Source of the DNA: Lathyrus oleraceus
Lineage: Eukaryota > Streptophyta > Magnoliopsida > Fabales > Fabaceae
Length of the DNA stretch: 64,000 bases
Assembly (NCBI RefSeq): GCF_024323335.1
Contig: NC_066583.1
Coordinates: forward strand, 362,024,377-362,088,376
Direction: 5' to 3'
The notes under the pieces were generated by a model. The model did no database searches and had not been told where the DNA came from. It was given only the letters and a program-made list of their open reading frames with translations. The translations under genes and the position numbers were made by a program. This document shows, piece after piece, positions 33,012 to 45,642 of the stretch (its first letter is position 1; every line of letters begins with the position of its first letter).

Positions 33012-34787
33012 TTAGAATAATGAACAATAATAGGAACATTGACAGCAGTCCAATTGTTGCAAGCTTTTCCATGCGTCACAAAATTGGTGTAGTCTTCATC
33101 TTCATCCCCCTCGATCATGGCAGCTAAGGGTTGTTCATTACCATGAGTGAACCCTCCGCTACGAAAACTGGGTTGCACATCTTCAGTCTTAATCATAGAT
33201 GTCCCTTGTTGGAATCCCAAACCAGCTCTGCTCTTGTTCTCCGCGAACTCTACCATCCCGCCCCACTGATCAGAATTATCGTCTTCAACAACTTTTTGCG
33301 CGTCTTTGAAAGAGGACATAGGGGCTCCAACTCTCTTTTCCTAAGCAAATAGATACAGCTTGGAATAGGGTTCCGATCTTATCCTCAGTTTCTACATACG
33401 AAAAAGACGACAGGTGACTCACCATCAGAGCCTTCTCTCCGCCGATGATAACAAGCTTACCATTATTTACAAACTTCAACTTCTGATGCAGAGTTGACGT
33501 AACAGCTCCTGCTTCATGTATTCATGGCCTTCCCAACAAACAACTATAGGTCGGGTGGATATCCATTACTTGGAAAGTAATTTGGAAATCACTCAGACCT
33601 ATCTTCACCGGAAGGTCCACCTCACCAATTAGAGTCTTGCGAGAACCATCAAAAGCCTTGACGATCACGCCACTATACCTCAACGGAGCTCCTTGATACG
33701 ATAATTTGGAAAGAGTTGACTTGGGGAGTACATTCAAAGAAGAACTGGTATCAACCAATACATTTAACAACACATCCTCCTTGCAGTTCATCGATATATG
33801 CAATGCTAAGTTGTGATTTCTACCTTCCTCGGGAAGTTCTTCGTCACAAAAGCTCAGATTGTTGCAGGAAGTGATGTTAGCCACAATATGGTCGAACTGA
33901 TCCATTGTTACATCATATATCACATAAGCTTGTTCCAACACTTTTTGCAATGCTTCTCTATGTGCTTCAGAGTTCATAAGCAGAGATAACACTGAAATCT
34001 TGGAAGGAGTTTGGAGCAACTGCTCCACCATATTAAACTCACTCTTCTTGATTAAACGGAGTACCTCATCATCATCATTAGGCTTCAAACTGCTGGATTC
34101 ACCAGACTGACATCTTGGAGCATTAACCGGATCTACTGCAGGCACATCAACCTTCTTACTGACAAATATATCTTCTACACTCTTCGGGAACACAACCCCA
34201 AAAACACGACCGTTATAGGTCACCTTCGTTACATCAGTAATACTCACAACAGAACTGGTCGTAGGCAATGGGACCTCTTGACCATTCTCGAACATATTAG
34301 CATTGTACTGATACGGAACATGTCTATCAGATGTGTACGGGACTGAACCCGCTAACCGTATTACCAACGGCAATACCGATCTATTGCTGACACTGTTACT
34401 GCTACTGCTATCAAACTGAATTACCACCCTCTCTGGCGTCTTGAACACTGGAACTATTACGTTGACATCATCTATATCCCTAGACTGTTGAAACTGGATT
34501 ACATTCTTATCCATCAACCTCTGGATATCTCTCTTGACAACCGAACACCCACGGGGGTTCACACTACATATTTTACAACTGGCGTGATCATGCTCACAAT
34601 TACTAATAGTACACAAGGTTTTATGCATCTCAACTAACGATCGACGAATACGTCGCCCATCAAACACCCGGAAACTCCCTGGACAACCATCTACCATGTT
34701 AACAGAGGAATTACCATGAGCAGGAAACAAGTTTACTTTCACATTAGGCGCACGATCCTCAAAGGACACCATCCCACTCTTTACCAA
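33008..34787 (-). pseudogene. Ogre D aspartic protease region
   Basis: 34787-33522 continues in the gag frame and contains the protease near its end: LVDTSSSLNVLPKSTL (active-site Asp near residue 350; Ser where Gly is usual after DT) and YSCLLGRP before a stop at 33519-33521 in place of an expected Trp. The frame goes on to 33285 and then shifts to 33319-33008, which ends HYSK at the splice donor. Upstream is a conserved Ogre linker with several Cys (HDHASCKIC). The product would be part of Gag-Pro. The Gly-to-Ser change next to the catalytic Asp may reduce activity. Confidence 0.8.
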
Positions 34788-36278
34788 CTTTTGGACCTCA
34801 CACTTTAGTGGGTAGCAATTCTCAATATCATGTCCAGGATCCCCTTGGTGAAAGGCACAATGAAGCTCTGGCTTATACCATCATGGAAGTGGTTTTGGAA
34901 TCTGTGGCAGATTTCTTGGTTGAAGCAGGTTCTTGAGAACCAAAGGTGGGTACAATTCAACATAGGACATTGGAATAGGTTCGAAAGAGACCTTCTTCCT
35001 CTCAAAGTTTTGTTGTTGTTGATGATTATTGTTGGTATTGTTGTTGTTGTAGTTGTTTGTTCTTTGTTGTGGCTATTGTTGACGTGGTTGTTGAACTGGC
35101 ACTGATTGATTGTTAGAAAATACTGGAATAACAGACGATACTTGATGATGGTGTTGGCGGGTTTGTGGACTTCTTCTAACGTGAGGCCTTCTCTGCCTCC
35201 CAACTGATACTGCATTGGCTTCAGCTTCCTTCTTCTTAGCGAAACTGTTACCATACCTCTTGCTTGATGATGTCTCTTCTTTAGACAACCGTCCCTCATG
35301 GACACCTTCTTCTAATCTCATCCCCATATTTACCATTTCGGTAAAGTCACTGGGGGCACTAGCAATCATTTTCTCATAGTAAAACGAGCTCAGGGTCTTG
35401 ATAAAGATCTATGTCATCTCCTTTTCTTCCAAAGGAGGGGTGACCTGAGCAACCAACTCTCTCCATCTTTAAGCGTACTCTTTGAACGTCTCCTTATCCT
35501 TTTGAGACATCGACCGAAGCTGGTCCCTATCAGGTGCCATATCCACATTATACTTGTACTGCTTCACGAAAACCTCACCCAAATCATTAAACGTGCGGAC
35601 ACTCGCACTATCCAAACCCATGTACCACCTCAAAGCGGCACCAGTCAGACTGTCTTGGAAATAATGAATCGGTAACTGATCATTATCAGTCTGCGTAGAC
35701 ATCTTTTTAGCATACATGAAGAGATGACTGAGCGGACATGTATTCCCTTTATACTTTCCAAAGTCAGGGACTTTGAACTTCATCAGGATTTTAACATTGG
35801 GAACCAAGCAAAGTTCCGCAACACTCTTACCAAACAAATCCTTTCCCCTCAAAGTCTTCAACTCCTTTCGCAGCTCAAGGAATTGGTCTTTCATTTCATC
35901 CATCTTCTCATAAACATCCGGACCCTCAGATGGCTCAGAGTGGTAGATGGTGTCCTCAACACGAGGCAACGTGTGAACAATCGGAGGCGGGACAGACATG
36001 ATCGGGCTAGATGTCGACATGGAAGCAAAAGTAGGCGCAAAACCCTCAGGCACAAAATTGGGCGGCATTCCCCATGGGAATCTGACAGGCATGGCAGGAG
36101 CGAACTGAATGGCAGGCACGGTTGAAGTAATAACCTCTAATATGACAGTCCTCTGAAGAGGAGGAGTTGCAGGCGTTGGAGCAAATTGACTCTGAGCGGC
36201 TAGAACTGAGTCCATCATGGCAGTCAGGAGGGAGATCTCGCCCTTCAGCTCTCTGTTCTCTTGCTCTAAGTGCTTCAT
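34788..36278 (-). pseudogene. Ogre D gag
   Basis: Starts at ATG 36278 (MKHLEQENRELKGEISLL, a short coiled coil), followed by a Pro-rich part, then capsid (VPDFGKYKGNTCPLSHLFMY, DSLTGAALRWYMGLDSAS). A stop at 35466-35468 and another near 35405 interrupt it; 35369-35073 resumes (SDFTEMVNMGMRLEEG), then a Gln/Asn-rich stretch with one more stop, and a zinc-knuckle-like CAFHQGDPGHDIENC motif near 34850. All pieces share one frame. The frame continues into protease. Confidence 0.85.
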
Positions 36279-36563
36279 GATTCTCAGATGATTGGTGCGG
36301 GTATTATATTAATGAGTCAGCTTGGCTGAAGCACAGAAGAATAACCAATAAGACATCTGGCGGAAGAAAACCTGCTATGCAAATGATGCATGAAATGCAA
36401 TGCTTAATTGTTTTTATTTTCAAGGAACATACTATTTTATTTGCAAATATAATAATAACAATTTGATTGACCATAAAAATCTCTTTTATTCATAAAATTG
36501 GAAGGATTACACTGAGTACAATTTCAGAAACCAAAATACAAATACAAGAGAAGAGGAAACTAA

Positions 36564-38075
36564 TCATCCTAAGGACCCCCTCACAAATGTGTCAGATGAT
36601 CTGGCAGCATGCACGTACTTTCTTCGGATGCATCGAATCTCGGACTCAAAAGAAGTCTTCATCTGAGCCTTCTCGAGGACAAGCTGATCAACATTCTTCT
36701 TCCAAACACCTGATGGCTGAGGCATGCTAGAGGAATATGAAACCTCTGGCTCTCTCTGTCTCTTCACTGCTCGATCTTCAAGAATCTCAATAAGTGCATC
36801 CTTGTCTTTAGACTCAAGCTGTAACTCATCATGCTTTCTGCTCAAAGCATGGAATCACTCTTCCCACATATCCTTCTCTTGCTTCATCTTGGCGAGTGCG
36901 TCTTCCAACTCCTCTATATCTTGGTTAGGGAGAGTTAATGGCTCAACCACAACCATAGACATAAGCCTCTCACAAGCATAGGGCATCTTTAACTCCAAAG
37001 CTCTCTTCTTCACCCAAAGAGTGTAAGCTTCCAAAGCTACACATTTGTGTGGACCAAGCTCGGATCTACCTTTCATATGCACGTTATGCCAAGCGTGAAT
37101 CATCTTCTACTTCAAATGTTGGGTATCTTTACCCTCTTGATAGAAAAGACCTTCTAACTGAACGTTATTAGGCTTGTCTCTCAAGGGGAACCCAAGTTGA
37201 CGATGAGCCAAAGCAGGGTTGTAGTTAATTCCTCCTTGCGTACCAATGAGAGGCACATTGGAGAATTCACCACAAGAATCAATAATCTCCAAGATACTCA
37301 ATGAAGAATCATACCAAACTATATCATCATTAGTGAGAGACATAAGTGTCTGAGACCACCTTAGACATTGTTTGTTCTCCACAAAAGCAAGCGTCTGAGG
37401 AAAGTGTGAAATAAACCACTTATACAGAATAGGAACATAACATACAATAGTTCCACCACCTTTAGAATTCCTTAGATGCAAAGAGAAATACATATCACCC
37501 AATAAAGTAGGCACAAGATTTCCAATCAAGAAGATTCTAATGGCATTAACATCAATGCAACCATCAATGTTAGGGAACAAAGCCAACCCATAGATGAGCA
37601 ACACAAAGATAGATTCAAATGCATCCATACTATCGGCTTGAGCAAAGGTAGTAGCTTCCTTGATGAGGAACTCATAAGTCAACCCAAACGTTCCTCCTTT
37701 CTTCACCCAATGAGCCTCAACCTCAGACTTCTTCAGATGAAGAGCTTCAGTTATAAGATGAGATCTGGGAATCTCTTCCAATCCACTAAAGGGCACTTTG
37801 TCAGAAACAGGTATTCCCAAGAGATGGGCTTACTCCTCTAACGTAGACATAAGCTGATAATCGGGAAAAGTGAAGCAACGATAGAGAGGGTCATAAAACT
37901 GAACCTACACACTCAAGAGTCCTTCCACTACATCAGCAGACAATACAGATAAAAGCTTCCCATGACGTTGCTTGAAGTCCAAGGGATCTAATACAAAAGA
38001 TGATAGCTTCCTTAGCTCTTTCAAATCAGGACATCTAAAACTGTACTTCTTAGTGTTCCTTCGTCCATAATCCAT
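36564..38075 (-). pseudogene. Ogre D ORF1 (DUF7745-like)
   Basis: ATG at 38075 (MDYGRRNTKKYSF). Ogre elements carry this extra ORF before gag; its role is unknown. The frame runs for about 500 codons with stops near 37908, 37833, 37106 and 36854. Recognisable blocks: VPFSGLEEIPRSHLITEALH, ILLIYGLALFPNIDG-type segment near 37590, GGGTIVCYVPILYKWFISHF near 37440, and a C-terminal coiled coil (ELEDALAKMKQEKDMWEE, LQLESKDKDALIEIL). It matches Ogre E ORF1 (57057-58567) throughout. The family name is from memory. Confidence 0.8.
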
Positions 38076-38921
38076 GGTCTGAAAATATTTGCAAATAAAA
38101 CCTCAGTTCCTTGAAGTCATTTTTTTTGTATGATGAATGTTATGATACGCATGAATGCAACAATCACAAATAAGGGATAACACACAAGGCAAACAAAGGT
38201 CAAGGGATGAATCAAGTCATTATCAAGATCAATCATCCATTTTGGTGGATTATGGTTTTCACCTTATCAACACCTAAGTTCCATTGATATTGACAAGACT
38301 TGATTGGATCAACCAAGAATAAATGGTTTGTTGTGAGTCACGAGCATGGAGTCAGGGTAAGAACCATCCCAAAGGAGTGTACTAAGGATAAAACCTGTAG
38401 ATCATGTTCTAAAAAAAAGTTCCCAGAGTCTTAATTCCATCTATCGGATATTACAGGTTAGGATGACTGACTCATCAACCCATAATATTCTCAAGAGAAA
38501 CTCGTCTGAGTGTAGTCTCGAGTAACAACTGTTATCAATTCAACACTTGAACAGTCTCCGCACTACGTCCTAAATAGGCCAAGATGGTTTAAATATTCTA
38601 CGGTCCTCAGCTTCTCGGACCCTAAATCAGAGAAAGTAATGCCTAACCATAAATAACTTATGTGACATCAATAGCTCCAAAAGGGTCTCCACTGAGTAGA
38701 TGGGTCTCAAGCCAACTTGTTAAGGACGACTCCACACAAGTCGAACATGACTATACCATCCTCATATCTTAAGTACACTCAAGTTCGGGTTAGAACTTAT
38801 CTCCCCACTCAAATATCACCAAGCACAACAAGCATATTATATCATACAAACAAATATACATACATCAAATATAGAATTATATACACATGCAAAAAAGTAG
38901 GCTAAGCCCACTGAAGACTAC
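38076..38921 (-). other. Ogre D leader, no gene
   Basis: Untranslated leader between primer site and ORF1. It aligns by eye with the Ogre E leader (51510-51889 plus 56608-57056). Short frames are not supported. Confidence 0.65.
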
Positions 38922-38939
38922 TTCCCAGCAGAGTCGCCA
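38922..38939 (-). other. Ogre D primer binding site (Arg-tRNA type)
   Basis: On the minus strand, TGGCGACTCTGCTGGGAA about 9 bases after the LTR end, the Ogre primer-site sequence. Confidence 0.8.
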
Positions 38940-41393
38940 CTTAATTTCTATAGCGGTAAATTCATGGCCATTAAGCTATGTATAAACTTAATGTCAATTA
39001 AACCAGAGTCGCCACTACGCTTTTATTATTTCCAAGGGAAAAGGGAAAAAGTACGAATAAAACCCAAATATAGGAAGTTTTCAAATCAAAACGAATAAAA
39101 TGCCAGAGATTACAGGTAAGGGGGTTGGTTACACAAAGGGAAGGTGTTAGCACCCAAAGTGTTCTAGGTACTCCTAGGGAGCCCTTCTTTGTGTGCACAT
39201 GTGTTTTGGTATAAAATGATGTTTACAATAAATATAGTGTGGGGATGATAAAAGAATTCATTTAATTATATTTTTGTGTTTGACAAGACCTTCGAACTTG
39301 TGCCTATGTACCAACATAAAATTAGGGATCAAAACCTCGTAGTTCGTGGTAACAATTTCAAAGTGAGTGCATTGCTTTTAACAAAAGTTTAAGTTTAAGA
39401 AAAAGCAAAATAGCCTAAAAGAGTTTGAATGGGTGTTAGTTAAGTCAATATGGTTAGATTTATTTACAAGTTTGATTAAGAAAAGAGTTTGAAAATGCAA
39501 TGGCATAAAGGCCAAAGTTTCTAATTTGCAATAAAGTCTAAGTTTAGAAATCACAAGCAAAGAAATTTTTTAAAAAGGGGGATAGATTTGAAATTCAAGA
39601 AGTGGGAGGAGATGAAGAGACTAATCCTAAGCAAAAATTAAAAGTTAAGAGTTGAAAAGATCTGACCAATGGGATGCAATCCAATAGACAAGAATGTCAT
39701 ATAGAAACCCAAATTTCCCTTGGACTTTAGAATCAAGCAATATCAATACACAAATAGCAAGATGAAGAGCAAGACATCAAATAAAGATAGCCACATCCAA
39801 GCTTAGAAACTTCATGATCTTCTTCATAATCTTCCATGTATCAGATAATATAATCCTTGAATGGCTCAGAGATAGGCATTTAGACACAGGTTCAAAGTAA
39901 CAGCTTTAATAAGCCCATGTAGCAGATCAACTCAAATGGGATCTCAATACTTGCATCAGATGAAAGTTTTCTTCACAAGCACTTGGTTTCAGAAAAGTTG
40001 ACATTGACCAAGTCCTTTTGCATAGGGAGTGTTGCCTAATTCTAAGTCCAATGTCTCAGATCAAAACCAACAGTCCACACAAATCCTTTTTTAGGGTTTT
40101 TATTATTATTATGTGCAGTAAGGTCAAAAGACCACAAATCCAAACAAGATACACAAATAAGGATATACAACTCAAAATATAATCACAAAGTAAGGCTCAA
40201 GTGAGCAAAGTGAAAATGACATTCAAGTAAACAAGTTAAATGGTATGTATAATGGCAAATGAATAAAGACTTGAATTTAAAGTGCAAAAGGTAAATGACT
40301 TAAAATTAAAAGTTAGTCAAATGTTAGTTGATTAGAAGTTAGTATTTCTTTTGCTTTTTTGTTGTTTAAACTTGGAAATGCATTTGGAGAACACTCAACC
40401 CACTATTCACAAGCATGGATCCTTGAACCAAGATATCTTCCAAAGGAAGGAAAAAAAGCCAAGTTTCTACACAATACCATGAAAGGGGGGAGACTTATAA
40501 TCTCACTTACTAGAATGCTATGCCTTTTGTGTCAAAATTTAGCATTATATGGTATTATGAACCATACTCCCAAAGCATACCACAATTAAAAGAAAATGGA
40601 AAAAGGGTGGACCTAATCTCATCCATACTTATGTTAATTTTGCAATCAACTAGCCTTAGGATATAGAGATATCATAGGTCAACGAAATGGATAGGGATAT
40701 AATGGGATTAAGATGAAGAAGGAGGGGAAATGAAATCAACACAAATTGGTCAAAGGAGGACTTTTATCAAATTAAAATCATTCATTCATTTTGGGAGATG
40801 AAATGTACATTTTATCAATCCCCTAAATCCAATGATTTTAACTTAACAAAGTCAAATCAACCTTGACCAAGGCCCAACAACAAAAGTCAAACTCAACAAG
40901 TCAACACAAATAGCTCAATACAATTTATTTGCATTTAAACCATAAAAATCAATTAAAAAAATGCATTAAATTAAATTATGGTTGTTCAAAATGCTAAAAC
41001 CTCATCAAAACACCAAATAAATGCCCATGAGATTTATCATAGGTCAAACAAGGTCAAACGACCTTGGAGAAAAAAATTCATTATTTTTGGAAACTTAAAA
41101 GTATTTTTAAATAATTAAAAATATACACAAAAACAATAAAATCATGAAAAATATTAATATTGGTCCAAAAAATAATTTTAATTCAGAAAATGAAAGAGAA
41201 AAATATTTGAGAATTTTTGGTGAAAGTCCCATATTTTTGGATCAATATTAAAATTAATATGAATTAAGGAAAATAAGGCAATAAAAATAAAAATAAGAAA
41301 ATGCAAAAATACGTCGACCACTTGATCTCCCTCATTAATTAAGGTGGCAGATCAAGTGGATCAGAGTGTGCGTTCCATGATGGACTCTAGTCA

Positions 41394-41771
41394 ATGTGCC
41401 ACACGCGTGGTAATCAGTTTGGACGCTCAAGATTAAAACAAAATAGAAGGATCATGTGGTCTAGAGACACGCCAACGCATCACCGGAGCCAGAGCTCCGG
41501 TCTTCTTCTCCGCTGGACTTCACCGGACTGGTCCACCCTCAACCATCACCAAAATGAAAAAGGAGAACATGAATTTAAAGTAAAAATACTCAGGAGCTCG
41601 AATCTAGCCTCAATTTTACCTAACTTCAAGTATATTGAAAGATACAGGGAGTTGAATTTTGAGGATCATGATCTGAGTTGCTTCGATCTAACCTCAAAAC
41701 AAGTCAATCTTGTTGCCTACATTGGTAGGACTTCAGACAACCAAAAATCATCAAGAATTATGGAGAATTGA
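41394..41771 (+). other. Antisense ORF inside Ogre LTR D (125 aa)
   Basis: On the strand opposite to the LTR, an open frame whose C-terminal 60 residues (SNLASILPNFKYIERY, then LSCFDLTSKQVNLVAYIGRT) have counterparts in LTR E (48539-48763), LTR F (53640-54096) and LTR G (62490-62753), each also antisense to its LTR. The N-terminal part has SRLKQN and TSPDWS blocks shared with LTR F. No known domain. It could be chance openness in related sequence, or a real small antisense gene. Confidence 0.35.
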
Positions 41772-42054
41772 GTGAGAATCGAAGTGATGAAAAATTCAAA
41801 AATTCACCTTCACTGCAGGTTCAGATGGACAAAATCTTGCTCTAAATTATGCTTGGCCTTGCTCTGGATGCTTGATGGAGTGAAAATGGACCAAGACAGA
41901 AGCAGGACTCTTGGAGATTTGAATCTCAAAATAGTGGATATTCAAACTCAATTTTCAATGAAAATCCTCAAGGTTATCCTTTGAATGTGAGGGTTTAGGG
42001 TTGGAGATTCAAAGCTGGCGCACCAGGGTCCTCAATTCTGATCATAGACACTTT

Positions 42055-42062
42055 TATTTATA
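42055..42062 (-). promoter_or_regulatory. TATA box of Ogre LTR D
   Basis: TATAAATA on the minus strand in the U3/R area, as in LTR F (53412-53419). Confidence 0.5.
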
Positions 42063-43580
42063 GGCCAAGGAAATGATATTTGCACACTTCTTTTCAAAGT
42101 TCAAAAATAGTAAAATGCCTTTGCATGGATGCATGGGCGTGTGATAGGCCCATGTAATGATGCATTTAGGTTCAAAATCATGTGCAAGCAATGCTGAAGT
42201 CATGTTAACAAGCCATGCATTCGTGTATGGAAAATGGAAGTCCAAATATGCCAAATAGTATCCAACTTTAAGCCATGCGCAAGTCACTCATACTTTATCC
42301 AAATGGGATGAATTTAGACTTTTTGGAAAGGTTAGATTAAGAGGAACAACTTTTATGCTGAACACTTTTTCATTTTATGCTCGGATCATGATGAATTTCG
42401 AGGTGGATGTTTGGAAAATCAAACATATAAAAAAAATTCTAAATACCAACCCATATGTTCACTTCTTCCACCTTGAGTAACTTTTTCTATGGGCTTCAAA
42501 TGAGAAAAGTTCCTTCATCAAAGTTGTAGCTCTCTAAAAATCCTTCAATTTGGTAACAAATTTGACCTCATTGGGATTTAGCATGAAGGAGTTGTGCATT
42601 TTAGAAGTTGGGGAAAATCACCTGTTCAATGGTATTGGCCCAAAATGACCTATAATGTCTCCTCATATCACATGCATTTAAAAGTTATATTTTCTCTTCC
42701 TCCAAACATAAAAGTTGAACTAGACATGTTGAATTAGATTGTGAAACTTTAACAGATTTCATATCATAAAAACTGAGCAAGTTATGGTCTTGGTAAGTTG
42801 ACCTCCAAATTAGGGTTTAGACAAAATGACCTATAATCTTTCACCATAAAAAATGACTTTACAAGCAAAAATAGGTCTTGACCTCAACATGAAATTTGTT
42901 TGGAATGTCATTTAACGTAACACCACCCTTGGAATAATTTTCATATGACAAAAACTATAGGAGATAGGGTCTAGGGAACCCCAGTTTTGATCAGTTGAAT
43001 TCCTCTGGTCAACCACCATGAACCAACTTGCTAGCTTGACATTATCTTGACTTTTGGGACTCATGGAGGATCATATATGCATAATATGAAGAAATTTTAA
43101 GTATCCCTTGAAATATTTGATTAATTGGTGAAGAAGCTTGTTGAAGAAGTTACACAAGACACCCAGATGAATTAGGGTTTCCAAGGCAAACCAACTCCAT
43201 ACTCTTGATGATTTATTGATCAAAATAATCATGTGAAGATCATGGGGATTAATATATGATGCTTAGAGCCATATCAAACCACTTCTTGATTGAGCTCATT
43301 GCAATGAGGGTCTTAAACCCTAGATGTGAGCTTGATAGAGCATAGTTGAGCATGTGCACTACCTACAAAAGAGTTAAACTATACAATGACATATTTTTGG
43401 TATTTGGGTTAGTAAAATAAAGATAAATCAAGTATGATACAATCAAATGATGTTTGGTGATCTCTCCCAATACAAACCGAATGAATAAAGGGTAAGGAGG
43501 ATGCCAAGGTGTGATCCCAATGTTAATGCATATGATGAGAATAGCATGAGGGGTCTTAGGGTCAAAATTGGGGTCTTACA

Positions 43581-44700
43581 CCCGTCAAGGTGATTTTTCC
43601 TTGTACACAAGGACTTAATCCACTATAGTCAAATAGATTACAGACAAACACAAAGAACAACTTTCTTTGTCTTCCCAAGGATCCGACTATAACCTAGTCA
43701 CCTTAAGAAAAATCACAAAGAACAACTTTATTTTTCTTCTCAGGGATCCAACTAAAACCTATTCTTCTTAAGGAAATACAAACAAACAAGTTTGAGTATA
43801 GCTTTTGTGTTACAAGTTGCTTCTACAAAAATGAAAAATAAACACTTAAAGAAAAATTATGCACAAAGCATATAGCTTTTCACGTAGAAACAAACTTTTC
43901 AAAAACGTTGTTGCTTAGTCACTTCTCGTTAAGTCTCCAAGTCCTACTTATATAGCATAAGAAAGAGACCATTGGAGGGAAAAATCGGGATACCAAAAGA
44001 TCGGTTGTTCATTGTTGGATTGGTGACAGGGGTATACATTATACACTCCTTCACCCACAATTCCAATGACAAGTGTGATGTATAGTACTATCCTTCACCC
44101 ACGACTTCATGATTAGATGGGATACTTGATTTGTACCATGTACTATTTGATCGCGTATCCATTTGATCTTATCTTCAAATTCATTGGATTCTAAGAAATA
44201 GTTGATGAAGCGTGAAGAAAAGAAGAAACACAAAGTTTATATCAGAATCTTCAGAGTCTTCAGTCAGAACCTTGACCATGTCAACATCTGGCCTGAGATA
44301 TTCAGAATCTTCAGCTAAGTATTGAAACTTCAGAAACTTACCATTCTTTAGAAGCTTGACAAACAAAGTCACATCCAAAAGCATAAGCGGAGAGAACATT
44401 GCAGCAACACCATATCATATTTCCGAAGCTTCTCAGGAGTGAATAAGCACAGAGGCATAAAGAATATTGCAGCAGTAACCTGGAGTCTTTCAGAACTGCT
44501 TATGATTAGCGTAGAAGTGGAATTCAGAACAAAATGCACAGAAACTGATGAAGTTGCACGTCATAAACTCATAATCAAAACTAGTTGTTAAAACTACATA
44601 ATAACAAACCGTTAGGGTGCCAAAATTGTTCTCACACAAATACAACATTGTTATCATTAAAACTCAAGGTATAGATGCATAAGCAAATCTTGTTCTAACA
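43581..44700 (-). repeat. Truncated copia 3' LTR
   Basis: Starts TGTTAG at 44700; TATA box TATATAAG at 43947-43954 (minus). The LTR end is cut by Ogre D, so about 100-250 bases are probably missing. No intact partner LTR in the window. Confidence 0.65.
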
Positions 44701-44716
44701 ATCTCCCACTTTTTGG
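44701..44716 (-). other. Copia polypurine tract
   Basis: ccaaaaagtgggagat on the minus strand directly before the LTR start. The preceding tttgtcatca is usual in plant copia elements. Confidence 0.7.
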
Positions 44717-45642
44717 TGATGACAAAACCATGTATTCTGATGAACAATTTTGTACATGGTAATCACAGAAAGATACATCTTATAGAAGCACAAAGCTCCC
44801 CCTGAGATGTACAATCCTAAAAATATAAAATCAGAATTAGAGAATACTCTCATAATTAACCATTTTGAAGAGCCAAAATAATCTTCTATCAGAATCTGGT
44901 TTGTCTTTATAAGTTGCTTGAACTTATCTAGAACACTGGTTGTCAAAGTAAACACTCTGATGAATTTCACTTCAGAAGCTTGGTTGAAGTTAAGGAGCTT
45001 CAGAGCCTAGTTTTCTTTGAAAGAGCTTAAGAGCCCGATTCTGTCTTGTTGGAAGTCTTTCTCAAACTATGAAGTTAATACTTCAGACCCAGAGAGTAAA
45101 CCATTTCTTCAGAAACTGGTAAATTAAGTTATGATCTGAAAAACTTTAAGAGCTTCTAAGGTTCTTGACTTTCTCTTAAAAATAACTAACAAAATATTCT
45201 TCGAAGTAATTGTTAGCAGAAACATTAAAAAATGTTTAGGTTCTGATTCATGAACACATGTGAATCAAAATCAATTACATTTCTCCCCAATTACGTTTCT
45301 CTCGCTTTGTCATTGATCAAAAAGACATAGACAAAATAAAGTAAGGAAACAACGGAATTTTATTCATATCAAAAAATTCCATAAGGCGTAACAGTACAGA
45401 AACAAAAACACTTAGGTAAAACACAAAAGCGCATAAATTTTTGAAAACTTAGGGGTAGGGTTCTGGGGCGGAGGAGGCGGCGGAAGTCTGGAAAGAATAA
45501 TCTAAAATAGAAGATCTTGCCTATCTAGACACTTTCTGATCAAATCATTTTCTTCTTTCGTCTCGACGAGCTTCTTCATGATCACTTCAGGAATTTCCCC
45601 AGAAGAAGCTCCAGCAGCATTCTGATTCTCCGAAATAACAAT
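44717..45642 (-). other. Copia 3' non-coding region
   Basis: Between the extra ORF and the polypurine tract. Short frames only; no domain recognised. Confidence 0.4.

Larger units (their letters stand above)
28781..43580 (-). mobile_element. Ogre element D, 3' end missing
   Basis: On the minus strand: 5' LTR (43580-38949), Arg-tRNA-type primer site (38939-38922), leader, ORF1 (38075-36564), gag and protease (36278-33008), a candidate intron (33011-32750), RT, RNase H, second RNase H (32749-30532), integrase (30527-29289) and a 3' untranslated part. This is the known Ogre order. No 3' LTR is found; the element fades out next to element C, so it is truncated. Every large frame has stops. The left boundary is approximate. 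Confidence 0.85.
38949..43580 (-). repeat. Ogre D 5' LTR (4.63 kb)
   Basis: Starts (minus strand) TGTAAGACCCCAATTTTGAC at 43580 and ends ...ccgctata at 38949, where the normal end is TACA, so the last bases are mutated. It contains a TATA box (42055-42062, minus), the ccggag...ctccgg inverted repeat (41483-41500), the CCTAGG pair (39163-39178) and an internal decoy of the primer site (39005-39014). It lacks the 70-bp conserved block found in LTRs A, E, F and G. Confidence 0.85.

Noticed and set aside
35724..36125. Arg-rich plus-strand frame of 133 codons.
   Set aside because: Reverse of Ogre D gag; not supported independently.
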